From: an uncultured Bacteroidota bacterium
GTDB taxonomy: Bacteria > Bacteroidota > Bacteroidia > Flavobacteriales > Flavobacteriaceae
NCBI GenBank assembly: GCA_902518355.1
Contig: CABYFY010000010.1
Span: 1 to 61,995 of the forward strand
Direction of reading: 5' to 3'
DNA: 61,995 nucleotides
The notes beneath the pieces were generated by a model, which saw only the letters and a list, made by a program, of their open reading frames with translations, was not told where the DNA came from and did not search any database. Below, one piece after another: positions 24,476-34,520 of the stretch; position 1 is the first letter of the stretch; every line of letters begins with the position of its first letter. The translations under genes were made by a program, and so were the position numbers.

Positions 24476-27235
24476 ATGAATTCTACTAAAAAAAATACTG
24501 AATATTTAAGCTTAAAAGGGGCTAGAATGCACAATCTTAAGGGAATTAATGTAGATATACCTAAAAAGAAATTTGTAGTTATAACAGGTGTTTCTGGAAG
24601 CGGAAAATCTTCACTAGCTTTTGATACAATTTACGCAGAAGGTCAAAGAAGGTACGTAGAAAGTCTTTCAAGTTACGCACGACAATTTTTAGAACGAATT
24701 GAAAAACCAAAAGTTGATAAAATTTCTGGTCTGAGTCCTGCTATAGCACTTGAGCAAAAAATTTCATCTTCAAATCCTAGATCAACCGTTGGAACCAAAA
24801 CAGAGATATATGACTACATAAAAATTTTATTTTCCAGATTTGGAAAAACATATTCGCCCATTTCAGGTAAAGAAGTCAAAAAGAATAAAGTTTCTGAAAT
24901 AATTGACGATATAAAAAAACAATCTGTAGGAGATAAATTAATCATATTAACAAAATTAGAAGATATCAATTCAGGTAACATTGAACAAAAAATTGAATCC
25001 CTTATTAATCAGAATTATAACAGAATTTTTTATGAAAATGAAATAATTAAACTAAACGATGTTAAGTTTGATAGAATATCAAAATACAACAATTTATTTC
25101 TTGTTATTGATAGAATTGTTCGAGGAGAGTCAGATGAATTTTTAAGCAGAGTTGCTGACTCACTTGAAACAGCTATTTATGAAGGGAAAGGAAAATGCTT
25201 GGTTAATAATCTAACCAAGTCTAAGATTAAAAAATACAACACAATCTTAGAGGCTGATGGAATTAAATTCACTAAACCAGATACTAATTTTTTTAGTTTT
25301 AATAATCCATATGGGGCGTGTACGAAATGTGAAGGCTATGGAGATATAGTTGGTATTGATGAAAGACTGGTCATTCCAAATACATCATTATCATTATTTG
25401 ACGATGCGATTTTTCCATGGAGAGGAAAAAAATTAAAGAAATACAAATCCCTTTTCATCAAGAATTCTGTTGAATACAACTTCCCTGTCCACAAACCATA
25501 TTTTGAACTAACAAGTGACCAAAAGAAATTGCTTTGGGATGGTAACGATAAGCTAATTGGTATTAACAATTTTTTTCAAAAACTAGAAGCTAAGCTGTAT
25601 AAAATACAAAACAGGGTTTTATTATCAAGATATAGAGGTAAAACGACCTGCAATGAATGTAATGGAAACAGATTAAAGAAAGAAGCTGGTTATGTAAAAA
25701 TTAATAATAAAAACATATTTGATTTAATTAACATGCCTTTAAATGAATTACAGCTATATTTTGAGTCCGTTAAAATAACTGATAGGATTACAAATGAAAT
25801 AATTTCAAGAGTCAAGTGTCTAAATGACTTAGGTTTAGGTTACCTAACACTAAATAGAAAATCAAGTTCGCTTTCTGGTGGTGAAAGTCAGAGAATAAAT
25901 TTAGCTACGTGTATTGGAAGTAATCTTACTGGTTCACTTTACGTTCTTGACGAACCTAGCATTGGGCTACACTCTTACGATACACAGCAGCTAATTAAAA
26001 TTATAAAAAGATTAAAAAATTTAGGAAATACTGTATTGGTTGTTGAACATGATGATGAAATTATTAAATCTGCTGATCATATAATTGATATTGGACCCAA
26101 AGCTGGTACTTTTGGAGGGCAGGTTGTAGCTGAAGGTAGTTTTAAAAAAATTCTCAATTCTGATTCCCTTACTGCAAAATATTTAAATGGAAAAATCAAG
26201 ATTAATGAATCAAAAGGTATTCGTGATTCAAAATCTAAAATTAAAATTTCTGGATGTAGAGAAAATAACCTAAAAAATTTCAATGTTGAAATACCGTTAA
26301 ACAAACTTGTGACTATTTCAGGTGTTTCCGGATCAGGAAAAAGTACTTTAATTAATAGAATTCTGTACCCATCCATCTTAAACCATTTGGATGATTACTC
26401 TCTAAAACCGGGAGAATTTGACAATCTTTCAGGTGATTTAGGCCAGATTAGTTTTGTGGAATATATTAGTCAAAAAGCAATAGGAAAATCTTCAAGATCA
26501 AATCCTGTAACTTACATTAAGGCATATGATGATATAAGAAAACTTTTTTCTTCACAAAGAGAAAGTAAAATTCGAGGTTACAAACCAAAACATTTTTCAT
26601 TCAATGTTGACGGAGGCAGATGCGAAACTTGCAAAGGCGAAGGAACAATCACAATCGAAATGCAATTTATGCCAGATGTTAATTTAGTATGTGATAGTTG
26701 TAACGGTAAAAGGTTTAAGAATGAGATCTTGGAAATCAGGATTAATAATAAAAATATTTCAGATATTTTGAATCTTACAGTAGACGATGCTATAATTTTT
26801 TTCAATGATTTAGGGGAAAATAAAATTGCTGAGAAGCTAGTTGTATTACAAAAAGTTGGTCTAGGATATATCAAACTTGGGCAAAGTTCCTCCACACTTT
26901 CTGGGGGTGAAGCACAAAGAGTTAAATTAGCTTTTTTCTTGAGCGCAAAAAATAAATCAAAGAGTGGTTTATTTTTATTTGATGAACCAACTACAGGTTT
27001 ACATTTTGACGATATTAAAAAATTATTAAAATCAATTAATGAATTAATTGATAATGGTAATTCAGTAATAATAATTGAACACAATCTTGAAATTATAAAA
27101 TCTTCAGACCATGTAATTGATTTAGGTCCTTTGGGGGGAAATAATGGTGGAGAAATAGTTTTTCAGGGAAATCTTGATAAACTTTTAAAATCAAGTACTA
27201 TCACAGCAGAAAGTTTAAAAAAATCATTGAGATAA
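24476..27235 (+). CDS. uvrA: excinuclease ABC subunit A
   Basis: The damage-recognition ATPase of nucleotide excision repair, 919 residues from ATG 24476. Two ABC modules are complete: Walker [10 protein letters not shown] at about residues 38-46 and a second [10 protein letters not shown] in the middle, with signatures LSGGESQR and LSGGEAQR. Zinc-finger pairs are CTKCEGYG with CNECNGNR in the first half and CETCKGEG with CDSCNGKR in the second. It is followed by a strong hairpin terminator at 27298-27340, with a sigma-54-like site between. The divergent neighbour is an ECF sigma gene. Confidence 0.96.
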   Translation: MNSTKKNTEYLSLKGARMHNLKGINVDIPKKKFVVITGVSGSGKSSLAFDTIYAEGQRRYVESLSSYARQFLERIEKPKVDKISGLSPAIALEQKISSSNPRSTVGTKTEIYDYIKILFSRFGKTYSPISGKEVKKNKVSEIIDDIKKQSVGDKLIILTKLEDINSGNIEQKIESLINQNYNRIFYENEIIKLNDVKFDRISKYNNLFLVIDRIVRGESDEFLSRVADSLETAIYEGKGKCLVNNLTKSKIKKYNTILEADGIKFTKPDTNFFSFNNPYGACTKCEGYGDIVGIDERLVIPNTSLSLFDDAIFPWRGKKLKKYKSLFIKNSVEYNFPVHKPYFELTSDQKKLLWDGNDKLIGINNFFQKLEAKLYKIQNRVLLSRYRGKTTCNECNGNRLKKEAGYVKINNKNIFDLINMPLNELQLYFESVKITDRITNEIISRVKCLNDLGLGYLTLNRKSSSLSGGESQRINLATCIGSNLTGSLYVLDEPSIGLHSYDTQQLIKIIKRLKNLGNTVLVVEHDDEIIKSADHIIDIGPKAGTFGGQVVAEGSFKKILNSDSLTAKYLNGKIKINESKGIRDSKSKIKISGCRENNLKNFNVEIPLNKLVTISGVSGSGKSTLINRILYPSILNHLDDYSLKPGEFDNLSGDLGQISFVEYISQKAIGKSSRSNPVTYIKAYDDIRKLFSSQRESKIRGYKPKHFSFNVDGGRCETCKGEGTITIEMQFMPDVNLVCDSCNGKRFKNEILEIRINNKNISDILNLTVDDAIIFFNDLGENKIAEKLVVLQKVGLGYIKLGQSSSTLSGGEAQRVKLAFFLSAKNKSKSGLFLFDEPTTGLHFDDIKKLLKSINELIDNGNSVIIIEHNLEIIKSSDHVIDLGPLGGNNGGEIVFQGNLDKLLKSSTITAESLKKSLR

Positions 27236-27239
27236 AAGT

Positions 27240-27256
27240 TTGGCACGCCGTTTGTT
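27240..27256 (+). promoter_or_regulatory. sigma-54-like promoter after uvrA
   Basis: TTGGCACG (27240-27247) and TTTGTT (27251-27256) place GG and GT ten bases apart, matching the sigma-54 -24/-12 layout (TGGCAC-N5-TTGC). The core TGGCACGCCGTTTG differs at only two positions from the site at 40650 in front of an outer-membrane receptor. It points at the terminator 27298-27340 with no gene in between. Confidence 0.45.
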
Positions 27257-27266
27257 TTAAGTAAAC

Positions 27267-27340
27267 CGGTTAGTTTAATTTATTGAATAGTTAGTTTTAA
27301 GCCCTGTATCTTTCCTTTATTACAGGGCTTAGCTTTTTCT
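27267..27340 (+). ncRNA. candidate ~70-nt small RNA between uvrA and the glycosyltransferase gene
   Basis: Inferred only from signals: a sigma-54-like promoter places a start near 27267, and a strong intrinsic terminator ends near 27340. The space has no open frame. The 5' half is U-rich (GGTTAGTTTAATTTATTG...) and single-stranded in appearance, and the 3' half is the 11-bp terminator stem, a normal small-RNA layout. The alternative is that the sigma-54 match is chance and the stem simply ends the uvrA message. Confidence 0.3.
27298..27340 (+). terminator. intrinsic terminator downstream of uvrA
   Basis: Perfect 11-base arms TAAGCCCTGTA (27298-27308) and TACAGGGCTTA (27321-27331) enclose a 12-base loop and are followed by GCTTTTTCT. 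The U tract is on the plus-strand side, so it ends uvrA transcripts (and any small RNA from 27267). The right arm covers the stop codon of the convergent glycosyltransferase gene. Confidence 0.85.
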
Positions 27341-28609
27341 AATAACTAACCCTATTATTTCACTCAATCCTCTTGTTAAGTTTTTTCTATTATACTTTTC
27401 AATGCTTTGATTAGTATTAGAATTATTTGAACCATTTTTAAATCTATCATATAATTTTTTTATGTGTGATTTTAAAGAATGTGCCTCATGGTAATTGAAA
27501 AATTTCCCTGATGCGGTATTATTTAATATCTGGGCAACTTCAGAATCGGTGGGGCCGATTGATATAATTGGACGCTTAGAATTTAAATAGTCAAATAGTT
27601 TTCCAGGTATTGCATATGATGATTCCTCATCATTAACCTCAACCATTAGTAAAACCTGACTAGAGCACATCAATTCTGTAGCTTTATTATAATCTACATA
27701 ATCATAAAACTTTATTGATTTTTTAAATTTTCTCTTACTTAATTCCTTTTTTATTTTTTCACTTGTATTTCCTATAAAATTTATTTGTAAATCAGAGAAT
27801 AAAGAACCATCAAATAGTTCTTCTAATACATCCCATAAAAATTTAGGATTTCTTTCCGGGTAAAGTGATCCAACATGAGATATTGAAAACTTTTTATCTA
27901 AATTAATTTCTTTATTGATGTAATCAAATCCATTTGTAATCTTAAAAACATTGGTGGTTATATTTAAAAAAAGATTTTTTAATTTTTCAGATGTTACGAT
28001 CACTGCATCTGAATTAATTAAAACTTTATTTCTGAGACTTTTATGAGATTTTTTTGAAGAAGATAAAAGATGAAATCTATTTAAATAATTTAGATTAACC
28101 CAAGGATCTCTAAAATCAGAAATCCATTTAACATCAAGCTTTCTTTTCAACTCTAAACCAATTAAATGTACACTGTGAGGTGGTCCAGTGGTAATTATTG
28201 CATCAATGTTATTTTTAGAAATATAATCTGAAAGAAAATTAACCGAGCTATTTTTCCAAAATATTTTCATATCGGGTATAAAAAGATTACCACGAATAAA
28301 GAAAAATACTTTTTGAAAAAACGACTGATTAGCAGGTATAGAAATATTTCCAGCTCTAGCTGATTTTAAAAATTCAAATTTTGGTAAAAATTTAGAGATT
28401 TCAGTAATAGGATAACTTATAACTTTTAGATATGTATCAACCTGATCTTCCAAAGAATTATCAATTAGAGGATAATTTGCATTTTTTGGAACAAATAATA
28501 TTGGCTCAATATTATATTCAGGAAGATATTTTACAAATTTCAACCAGCGTTGAACACCTGGCCCCCCCGATGGTGGCCAATAATAGGATATAATCAGTAC
28601 CCTTTTCAA
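27329..28609 (-). CDS. GT4-type glycosyltransferase
   Basis: A 426-residue glycosyltransferase of the GT-B fold. The N-terminus MKRVLIISYYWPPSGGPGVQ, with GVQRWLKFVKYLPE following, is typical of bacterial GT4 proteins that include a donor-independent acceptor loop; the C-terminal domain has the ISHVGSLYPERNP block and the donor-site region SSYAIPGKLFDYLNSKRPII. It is probably membrane-associated on the cytoplasmic face and adds sugar to a lipid-linked glycan or polysaccharide. Its start overlaps the YfhO stop by four bases; with DUF4834 this forms a three-gene minus-strand unit. Confidence 0.87.
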   Translation of the reverse strand: MKRVLIISYYWPPSGGPGVQRWLKFVKYLPEYNIEPILFVPKNANYPLIDNSLEDQVDTYLKVISYPITEISKFLPKFEFLKSARAGNISIPANQSFFQKVFFFIRGNLFIPDMKIFWKNSSVNFLSDYISKNNIDAIITTGPPHSVHLIGLELKRKLDVKWISDFRDPWVNLNYLNRFHLLSSSKKSHKSLRNKVLINSDAVIVTSEKLKNLFLNITTNVFKITNGFDYINKEINLDKKFSISHVGSLYPERNPKFLWDVLEELFDGSLFSDLQINFIGNTSEKIKKELSKRKFKKSIKFYDYVDYNKATELMCSSQVLLMVEVNDEESSYAIPGKLFDYLNSKRPIISIGPTDSEVAQILNNTASGKFFNYHEAHSLKSHIKKLYDRFKNGSNNSNTNQSIEKYNRKNLTRGLSEIIGLVIRKS

Positions 28610-30987
28610 TTTTTTCTTTTTAAAATCATAACCAAGATTATAAACACAAAGCCTAGCGTACTAAATAAACTAATATTTGAACTTAATTTGACTATTGTTG
28701 GGTCAAATACAAATTCTAACCTGTGTTTGCCTTTCGGTACTTCTAAGCCTCTAAGAATATAATTAAATCTTTCCACTGTTACCTCTTGATCATTAATATA
28801 TGCCTTCCACCCTTTTGGATAAAATATTTCTGAAAAAATTATCAAACCGGTATCATCTGAACTAACATCGTATCTGATATAATCAGATTTTTTTTCTGCA
28901 ACAACTATAGAGGAAGTGTTATTATAATATTTTTTGGATTCAAATGACTGTGAAACTGAAATCTCTTTATAATTTAAAGTATCTAAGCTTTTAATTTCTT
29001 GGTCATCATCAAAAACATTTATATTTTCTTTTACAAACCATGCACTTCCAGATGAAAATTCATTTTTGAAAATTTGTTTTTCACCTTCTTGATTAAAAAT
29101 TATGTATTTAGTATTGAGCATACTGAGAGTGTTCAAATGGTTTTTATTCAAATAAAAATCCATTACATCATTATATCTGCCAAGTTTGGCTGCATGATAA
29201 CCATTTATCGAATTAAAGAAATAATTAGGTTTCGTGGAGTTTTCTGTTAAATCAAGGACTCTATAATCTGATTTATCATCAATAATAGACTTATAAACTT
29301 CATCTAGATTATATGGGTTTTCAACATTAACGGCATCAACAAAATTTTCGTCATTTACATAGTTTTTTGAAAATAAAATCAAATCAGTTGAAATAATTAT
29401 AGCTAGTAAAACGATAAAATAATTTTTCTTTAATTTCTCTTTAATAAACAAGAAAATAAGAGAGAATATTATTGAGATAAAGATGAAAGATTTTAAAAGC
29501 TGACTAACGTATATTTCTTTTCTATCTTCGATTAGCGCTTCAACAATGGTTTCATCCATATATTGATCTGAAATACCAGAAAACGGTAAAAATCCTTTGA
29601 TTAGATAGAGTACAATTAAAATTAGGAGAAATACCATTCCAGTAAAATTTAAGGCTCTTATCTTGGATTTAGTCATTATTTTGTCACTAAACAGACTTGA
29701 CAAACCCAAAATTGCCATTATAGGAATACACAATTCTAGAATTACCTGAATGGAAGAAACTGCTCTAAACTTATCATAAATAGGAAAATAGCTAATAAAT
29801 AAATCTGTTAAAAAACTAAAATTCTTTCCAAATGATAATAAGAGTGATAGGATTATGGATGCCAATAGCCAACTTCTATGATTTCCTTTATACAAAAAAA
29901 CTGAAAATACAAATAAAAAAAATACAGCTATTCCAACATATGCTGGAGCTTCAACAAAAGGTTGATTACCCCAATAAGTAGGACTATTTTTGACAATTTG
30001 ATTAGATTCTAAGGGGCTATATCCACTTTTTCTCAATATCTGATAAAAGGATGAATTACTATCCAATTTCTCGGAGGAACCACCACCCACTATTTTCGGG
30101 ATAAATAGGTTTAAACTTTCAAATACCCCATAACTCCATTGTGTTATATATTCTCTGTCAAGCCCTTTGGAAAAATTCTCTTTTGGGCTACCGTCTGAGT
30201 TAATGGTTAGAGAAGATGAATTACCTCTGGTGGACTCTTTAGAATATTCCATGGTAGTCAAAATATTTGAAGAATTCATTAGCAGAGAAAAAACTAAGGA
30301 TGTAAACAAAACAACGATCGTTTTAATCAGATGAACTCTATCATTTTCTTTTATACATTTAACCACAAACCATACAGCCATAACAATAACTATAAACATC
30401 AAGTAATATGTCATTTGAAAATGATTTGCAGTTAATTGAAGTCCTAAGAATATTGCAGTAAGGATAAAACCAATTATGTATTTTTTTCTAACTACATATA
30501 TGATTGACCCCAAAACAAATGGCATGTAAGATATTGCATGAGCTTTTGCATTGTGTCCTGCACCAATTATAATGATTAAATATGTTGAAAAACCAAATGA
30601 CAAAGCGCCAAGAACAGCAAGCCTGTACTCTATTTTAAGGCTTAACATTAAAAAGTAAAAACCAATAAAATACAGAAAAAGGTAATCAGCAGGTCTTGGT
30701 AAAAACCTTATTAGCAAATCTAATTTTTTTATGTAATTATGAGGGTATTTAGCACCTAGCTGATAAGTGGGCATCCCTGAAAAAGCATTATTTACCCAAT
30801 ATGTTTCTTTTTCGTAATTTAACCTGTAATCTTTAAGTTCTTTTGACATTCCTGAATATTGGACAATGTCATTCTGAAGAATTTTTTTTCCTTTAAGTAC
30901 AGGAGAAAAAAATAAGACAGCGGTGATTATAAAAAAAATAATTACCGTTATGTGTTTAGCAATATTAATTTTAGTCGATTTCTTCAT
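28606..30987 (-). CDS. YfhO-family multispanning membrane protein
   Basis: A very hydrophobic protein of about 793 residues with a dozen or so membrane helices in the first 60% and a soluble extracytoplasmic domain near the C-terminus before a final helix. The N-terminal block FFSPVLKGKKILQNDIVQYSG and GAGHNAKAHAISYMPFVLG are typical of Bacteroidota YfhO proteins, and the end (YPKGWKAYINDQ, EVPKGKHRLEFVFDP) matches the YfhO C-terminus. YfhO members in Firmicutes decorate teichoic acid with sugars as GT-C type enzymes. ATG 30987 (MKKSTKI) is preferred over 31002 because it fits the family start; it overlaps DUF4834 by 17 bases. Confidence 0.87.
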   Translation of the reverse strand: MKKSTKINIAKHITVIIFFIITAVLFFSPVLKGKKILQNDIVQYSGMSKELKDYRLNYEKETYWVNNAFSGMPTYQLGAKYPHNYIKKLDLLIRFLPRPADYLFLYFIGFYFLMLSLKIEYRLAVLGALSFGFSTYLIIIIGAGHNAKAHAISYMPFVLGSIIYVVRKKYIIGFILTAIFLGLQLTANHFQMTYYLMFIVIVMAVWFVVKCIKENDRVHLIKTIVVLFTSLVFSLLMNSSNILTTMEYSKESTRGNSSSLTINSDGSPKENFSKGLDREYITQWSYGVFESLNLFIPKIVGGGSSEKLDSNSSFYQILRKSGYSPLESNQIVKNSPTYWGNQPFVEAPAYVGIAVFFLFVFSVFLYKGNHRSWLLASIILSLLLSFGKNFSFLTDLFISYFPIYDKFRAVSSIQVILELCIPIMAILGLSSLFSDKIMTKSKIRALNFTGMVFLLILIVLYLIKGFLPFSGISDQYMDETIVEALIEDRKEIYVSQLLKSFIFISIIFSLIFLFIKEKLKKNYFIVLLAIIISTDLILFSKNYVNDENFVDAVNVENPYNLDEVYKSIIDDKSDYRVLDLTENSTKPNYFFNSINGYHAAKLGRYNDVMDFYLNKNHLNTLSMLNTKYIIFNQEGEKQIFKNEFSSGSAWFVKENINVFDDDQEIKSLDTLNYKEISVSQSFESKKYYNNTSSIVVAEKKSDYIRYDVSSDDTGLIIFSEIFYPKGWKAYINDQEVTVERFNYILRGLEVPKGKHRLEFVFDPTIVKLSSNISLFSTLGFVFIILVMILKRKN

Positions 30988-31192
30988 AATCAACATAATC
31001 ACCTAGTTTATCCGACTTGGATTTATTTTTTTTAGGCATCTTTTCAATTGATACATCTCCTTCTTTTTTACTTGAGTGTTTAGTATAGTTAGCTTGATTT
31101 TTAGTAATATTCCTTAGTAAAAATATGTAAACAAGTCTAGATATCAGTTTAAAGCCAAAATAAAATAGAATAAGAAAAAAAATAAATTTCAT
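30971..31192 (-). CDS. DUF4834-type small membrane protein
   Basis: A 73-residue protein starting at ATG 31192, with one N-terminal membrane helix (MKFIFFLILFYFGFKLI) and a long charged tail ending GDYVDYEEID. I recognise this as the flavobacterial DUF4834 family, usually found upstream of a YfhO gene, as here. A TTG at 31210 in the same frame is part of the -7 box and is not used. It is probably the first gene of the DUF4834-YfhO-glycosyltransferase unit. Confidence 0.82.
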   Translation of the reverse strand: MKFIFFLILFYFGFKLISRLVYIFLLRNITKNQANYTKHSSKKEGDVSIEKMPKKNKSKSDKLGDYVDYEEID

Positions 31193-31207
31193 CTCTGTAA
31201 TTTTTGA

Positions 31208-31215
31208 CAAATTTA
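31208..31215 (-). promoter_or_regulatory. -7 box for the DUF4834-YfhO-GT4 unit
   Basis: Minus strand TAAATTTG, an exact TAnnTTTG match 15 bases from ATG 31192. No -33 TTG at normal spacing is visible. Confidence 0.45.
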
Positions 31216-31264
31216 CAACTATAAGAATTCAAAAAAAGTTAATATCTTATTAAATTATTAGATT

Positions 31265-31272
31265 TATCTTTG
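31265..31272 (+). promoter_or_regulatory. -7 box for the outer-membrane transporter-like gene
   Basis: TATCTTTG is an exact TAnnTTTG match 16 bases before the GTG at 31289. Divergent from the box at 31208, so the two promoters are 50 bases apart. Confidence 0.45.
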
Positions 31273-31288
31273 AATTAATATAATTGAT

Positions 31289-32158
31289 GTGAATAGGCTG
31301 TTAGTTTTTTTTCTTTTGAGTTTTCTTTTCAAGGTAAATCTAGGATATTCACAATTCACTGAAATAATAAATTCGAACAGGCCTGGGAATTCTTCAGGTG
31401 CATTTGCAGTAGGTAAAAATATACTTCAATTTGAAAATGGTTTTTATTATACAGATGAAAAACATCAATTATTAAATTATGATGTAAAAGGTTACGGATC
31501 AGATTTTAGAATTAGATATGGTTTTCTGTATGATAAACTTGAAATGATTATAAGTGGAGTTTATCAAAACGATAATTTTGCTGACAACAGATATACACCT
31601 GTAAATGACATCGGTAGGAAAAATTTCAAAAAGTTTAAAATAGGAGCTAAATACTTAATTTATGACCCTAAAAAGGGAATTTCTGAAAAACCTAATGTCT
31701 ATAGTTATTTTGCTGACAAAAAATTCAAATGGAAAAATCTAATTCCTGCGGTTTCCGTATACGCAGGATTTAATATTGATTCAAAAAACAACCCATTTAT
31801 TCGTTCTGATGTTAATGGCTTGAGTCCATCATTTGCGATTTATACCCAAAGTAACTTTACATATAGATCTGTTATTACAACAAATCTTATAATGGAAAGA
31901 ATTGGTTCTAATCAAAATGATTTTGAATATATTATATCATTAACCCATGCATTTAACGAAAATTTTATTGGATTTATAGAAACACATGGAATTAAAAGTG
32001 ATTTTTATGCTGACAATAAATTGGGTTTTGGAATAGCATATCTATTGAATGATAATCTTCAGCTAGATTTTGGTACGATTTTTAACTTTAAAGAAACACC
32101 AACAATATTTCAAATAAGCCTAGGGGTGAGCTACAGACTTAATTTATACAGGGAATAA
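31289..32158 (+). CDS. outer-membrane beta-barrel, transporter-like (PF13557-type)
   Basis: A 289-residue exported protein with a signal peptide ending near GYSQ. The mature part is a series of amphipathic beta-strands (INSNRPGNSSGAFAVGKNIL, KLEMIISGVYQND, AVSVYAGFNID, GFGIAYLLNDNLQLDFG) ending in the aromatic-rich SLGVSYRL, as in flavobacterial proteins assigned to the phenol-degradation transporter family PF13557. The start is GTG 31289; the ATG two bases earlier is out of frame. Its last base overlaps the first base of the next gene (TAATG). Confidence 0.85.
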   Translation: MNRLLVFFLLSFLFKVNLGYSQFTEIINSNRPGNSSGAFAVGKNILQFENGFYYTDEKHQLLNYDVKGYGSDFRIRYGFLYDKLEMIISGVYQNDNFADNRYTPVNDIGRKNFKKFKIGAKYLIYDPKKGISEKPNVYSYFADKKFKWKNLIPAVSVYAGFNIDSKNNPFIRSDVNGLSPSFAIYTQSNFTYRSVITTNLIMERIGSNQNDFEYIISLTHAFNENFIGFIETHGIKSDFYADNKLGFGIAYLLNDNLQLDFGTIFNFKETPTIFQISLGVSYRLNLYRE

Positions 32159-33279
32159 TGATTGATATAAGAAAAGTTTCAGATAAAAAAGATTTGATAG
32201 ATTTTGTGAAATTTCCTTTCAAATTGTATAAGGAATCAAAATATTGGGTCCCACCCATTATAGATCAAGAAATTAATAATTTTAATAAAGATTTAAACCC
32301 GAATCTTAAAAACTCAGATGTAGATTTATTTATAGCTTTAAAAGATAATAAAATTGCAGGAAGAATTGCCGTAATAATTAATTGGTACGAAGTAAAGCAA
32401 CAAAAAACTAGTAAAATCAGATTTGGTTGGTTTGACTTCATTGATGATCTTGAAGTAAGTGAACTGCTTTTACGAAAAGTTATCGAAGCAGGAAAAAAAA
32501 ATAAATTAAAATACATGGAAGGTCCTATGGGCTTTAGCAACTTAGATAAAGTTGGAGTTTTAACCAGTGGATTTGATGTTATTGGCACCATGATCACATC
32601 ATATAATCATAGCTATTACAAAGATCATTATGAAAGCTTTGGATTGACCCCAGAAAAAAACTTTCATGAAAAAACATTTATGTTTGATGATATAGATACA
32701 GGATATTACGAAAAAATGAGTAGAATTGTAAAAACCAGAAATAAGTTAAGCGAGGTAAACTTCAATTCAACTTCTGAAGTCATGAAAAGAACAAATGAAA
32801 TGTTTGATCTTTTTAATAAATCTTATGAAAAGCTATCTTCTTTTGTAAAAATAAACGAAGAACAAAAGGAATTTATGAAAGAAAAATACATTAAGTTCAT
32901 AAATCCAGAGTATATAAAGTTTGTAGAAAACGAAAAAAAGGAGATTGTAGCCTTTGCAATAATTATGCCCTCATTTGCAAAAGCATTACAGAAAATGAAC
33001 GGAAAATTATTTCCATTTGGTTTTTTAAACCTTTTATGGGCCAAAAGATTTAATAAAAATGTTACACTTTATTTAATTGGAATAGATCCGGAGTATCAAA
33101 AATTAGGTGTAACAGCTATTATATTTAACGCTTTTATTCAAACTTTAAAAAACAAGGGGATACAAATTTGCAGAAGAACACCTGAACTTACAGACAATAT
33201 TTCAATTGATAAAATCTGGAAGAATTTTAATCCAAAATTGATAAAAACACGTTCTACTTACAGATTTGAAATAAACTAA
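32158..33279 (+). CDS. GNAT-like N-acetyltransferase of unknown substrate
   Basis: A 373-residue protein found in Bacteroidota and labelled either GNAT N-acetyltransferase or, doubtfully, GTP cyclohydrolase. The N-terminal RKVSDKKDLIDFVKFPFKLY and GPMGFSNLDKVGVLTSGFD blocks are characteristic, and the C-terminal LYLIGIDPEYQKLGVTAIIF resembles the acetyl-CoA-binding motif of GNATs. It overlaps the preceding gene by one base, which suggests translational coupling with the outer-membrane protein. Its stop shares CTAA with the convergent oxoamine synthase gene. Confidence 0.8.
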   Translation: MIDIRKVSDKKDLIDFVKFPFKLYKESKYWVPPIIDQEINNFNKDLNPNLKNSDVDLFIALKDNKIAGRIAVIINWYEVKQQKTSKIRFGWFDFIDDLEVSELLLRKVIEAGKKNKLKYMEGPMGFSNLDKVGVLTSGFDVIGTMITSYNHSYYKDHYESFGLTPEKNFHEKTFMFDDIDTGYYEKMSRIVKTRNKLSEVNFNSTSEVMKRTNEMFDLFNKSYEKLSSFVKINEEQKEFMKEKYIKFINPEYIKFVENEKKEIVAFAIIMPSFAKALQKMNGKLFPFGFLNLLWAKRFNKNVTLYLIGIDPEYQKLGVTAIIFNAFIQTLKNKGIQICRRTPELTDNISIDKIWKNFNPKLIKTRSTYRFEIN

Positions 33280-34520
33280 CCCAAGTTTTCAGACAACCTT
33301 TTATAAACACCAGTTACTAACCTTTCCCTAATTGAGGAAAATGCTTCTAGGGTTTCCTCAATATCATCAAAGTTATGTGAAGCGGTTGGAATTAATCTCA
33401 GTAAGATTAATCCCTTTGGTATTACTGGATATACAACTATTGAACAAAAAATTCTATAATTTTCTCTCAAATCCTTTACTAGTGCCATGGCCTCTGGAAC
33501 AGATCCTTTTAAATACACAGGGGTAACGCAGCTTTGGGTTGTACCTATATCAAAACCTCTTTCTTTTAGACCAGACTGAAGCTTATTAACATTATCCCAT
33601 AATTTTTGTTTAAACTCAGGTCTAGATCTTAACATGTCTAACCTTTTCAGTATACCTTCAACTAATTGCATTTGTAAGGATTTTGCAAAAACCTGAGACC
33701 TCATATTATATTTTAAAAAATCTATAATTTCTTTGTCAGATGCTATAAAAGCACCAGTGCTTGCTAGAGACTTAGCAAAAGTTGCAAAATAGACATCAAT
33801 TTCATCTTGAACCCCTTGTTCTTCTCCTGCCCCTCCACCGGTTTTACCCAGGGTTCCAAATCCATGAGCATCATCAACCAATAGTCTGAAATTAAATTTT
33901 TTCTTTAGCTCAACTATTTCCTTTAACTTACCTTGTTCACCTCGCATTCCGAAAACACCTTCTGAGATTACTAATATTCCACCATTAGTTTCATTGGCTA
34001 TTTTTGTTGCTCTTGTCAAATTTTTCTCGAGACTTGCCATGTCATTATGTTGGTAAGTAAACCTTTTTCCAAGATGGAGTCTAACACCATCAATTATGCA
34101 AGCATGAGAATCGATGTCATAAACAATGACGTCATTCTTACTAACTAAAGAGTCAATAGTTGATAAAATACCTTGATAACCAAAATTAAGTACATATGCA
34201 GCTTCTTTATTGACAAATTCAGCTAATTCAGTCTGAAGCTTTTCGTGTAAATCCGTGTGCCCTGACATCAACCTTGCACCCATTGGATAAGCTGAACCAT
34301 ATTTTGCAGCTGCCTCAGCATCAACCTTTCTTATTTCAGGGTCATTTGCTAGGCCTAAATAATCATTTACACTCCAAGTGATTACTTCCTTTCCGTTAAA
34401 TTTCATTCTGTTAGATATTGAACCCTCTAACTTAGGGAATGCAAAATATCCTTCAGCAATGTCAGCCCATTTACCCAAAGGTCCTTTATCTTGACGCATT
34501 CTATCGAATAAATCTATCAT
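33276..34520 (-). CDS. alpha-oxoamine synthase (serine palmitoyltransferase / cysteate acyltransferase type)
   Basis: A 414-residue fold-type I PLP enzyme of the BioF/KBL/SPT family, which condenses an amino acid with an acyl thioester and releases CO2. YGSAYPMGARLMSGHTDLHE is the substrate block, DDAHGFG is at 216-222, and the PLP lysine is K250 in FATFAKSLASTGAF. Its start overlaps by one base the stop of a cysteine-synthase-like gene, so the two are translationally coupled. In sulfonolipid makers (capnine pathway) such a pair forms cysteate and then acylates it. Serine palmitoyltransferase is the main alternative; KBL is less likely because no threonine dehydrogenase gene is adjacent. Confidence 0.88.
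   Translation of the reverse strand: MIDLFDRMRQDKGPLGKWADIAEGYFAFPKLEGSISNRMKFNGKEVITWSVNDYLGLANDPEIRKVDAEAAAKYGSAYPMGARLMSGHTDLHEKLQTELAEFVNKEAAYVLNFGYQGILSTIDSLVSKNDVIVYDIDSHACIIDGVRLHLGKRFTYQHNDMASLEKNLTRATKIANETNGGILVISEGVFGMRGEQGKLKEIVELKKKFNFRLLVDDAHGFGTLGKTGGGAGEEQGVQDEIDVYFATFAKSLASTGAFIASDKEIIDFLKYNMRSQVFAKSLQMQLVEGILKRLDMLRSRPEFKQKLWDNVNKLQSGLKERGFDIGTTQSCVTPVYLKGSVPEAMALVKDLRENYRIFCSIVVYPVIPKGLILLRLIPTASHNFDDIEETLEAFSSIRERLVTGVYKRLSENLG

Noticed and set aside
2656-31210. TTG codons at 2658, 22889, 24458 and 31210 as gene starts
   Set aside because: Each is the TTG of an exact TAnnTTTG promoter box, and a start further in (ATG in three cases) fits the families better.
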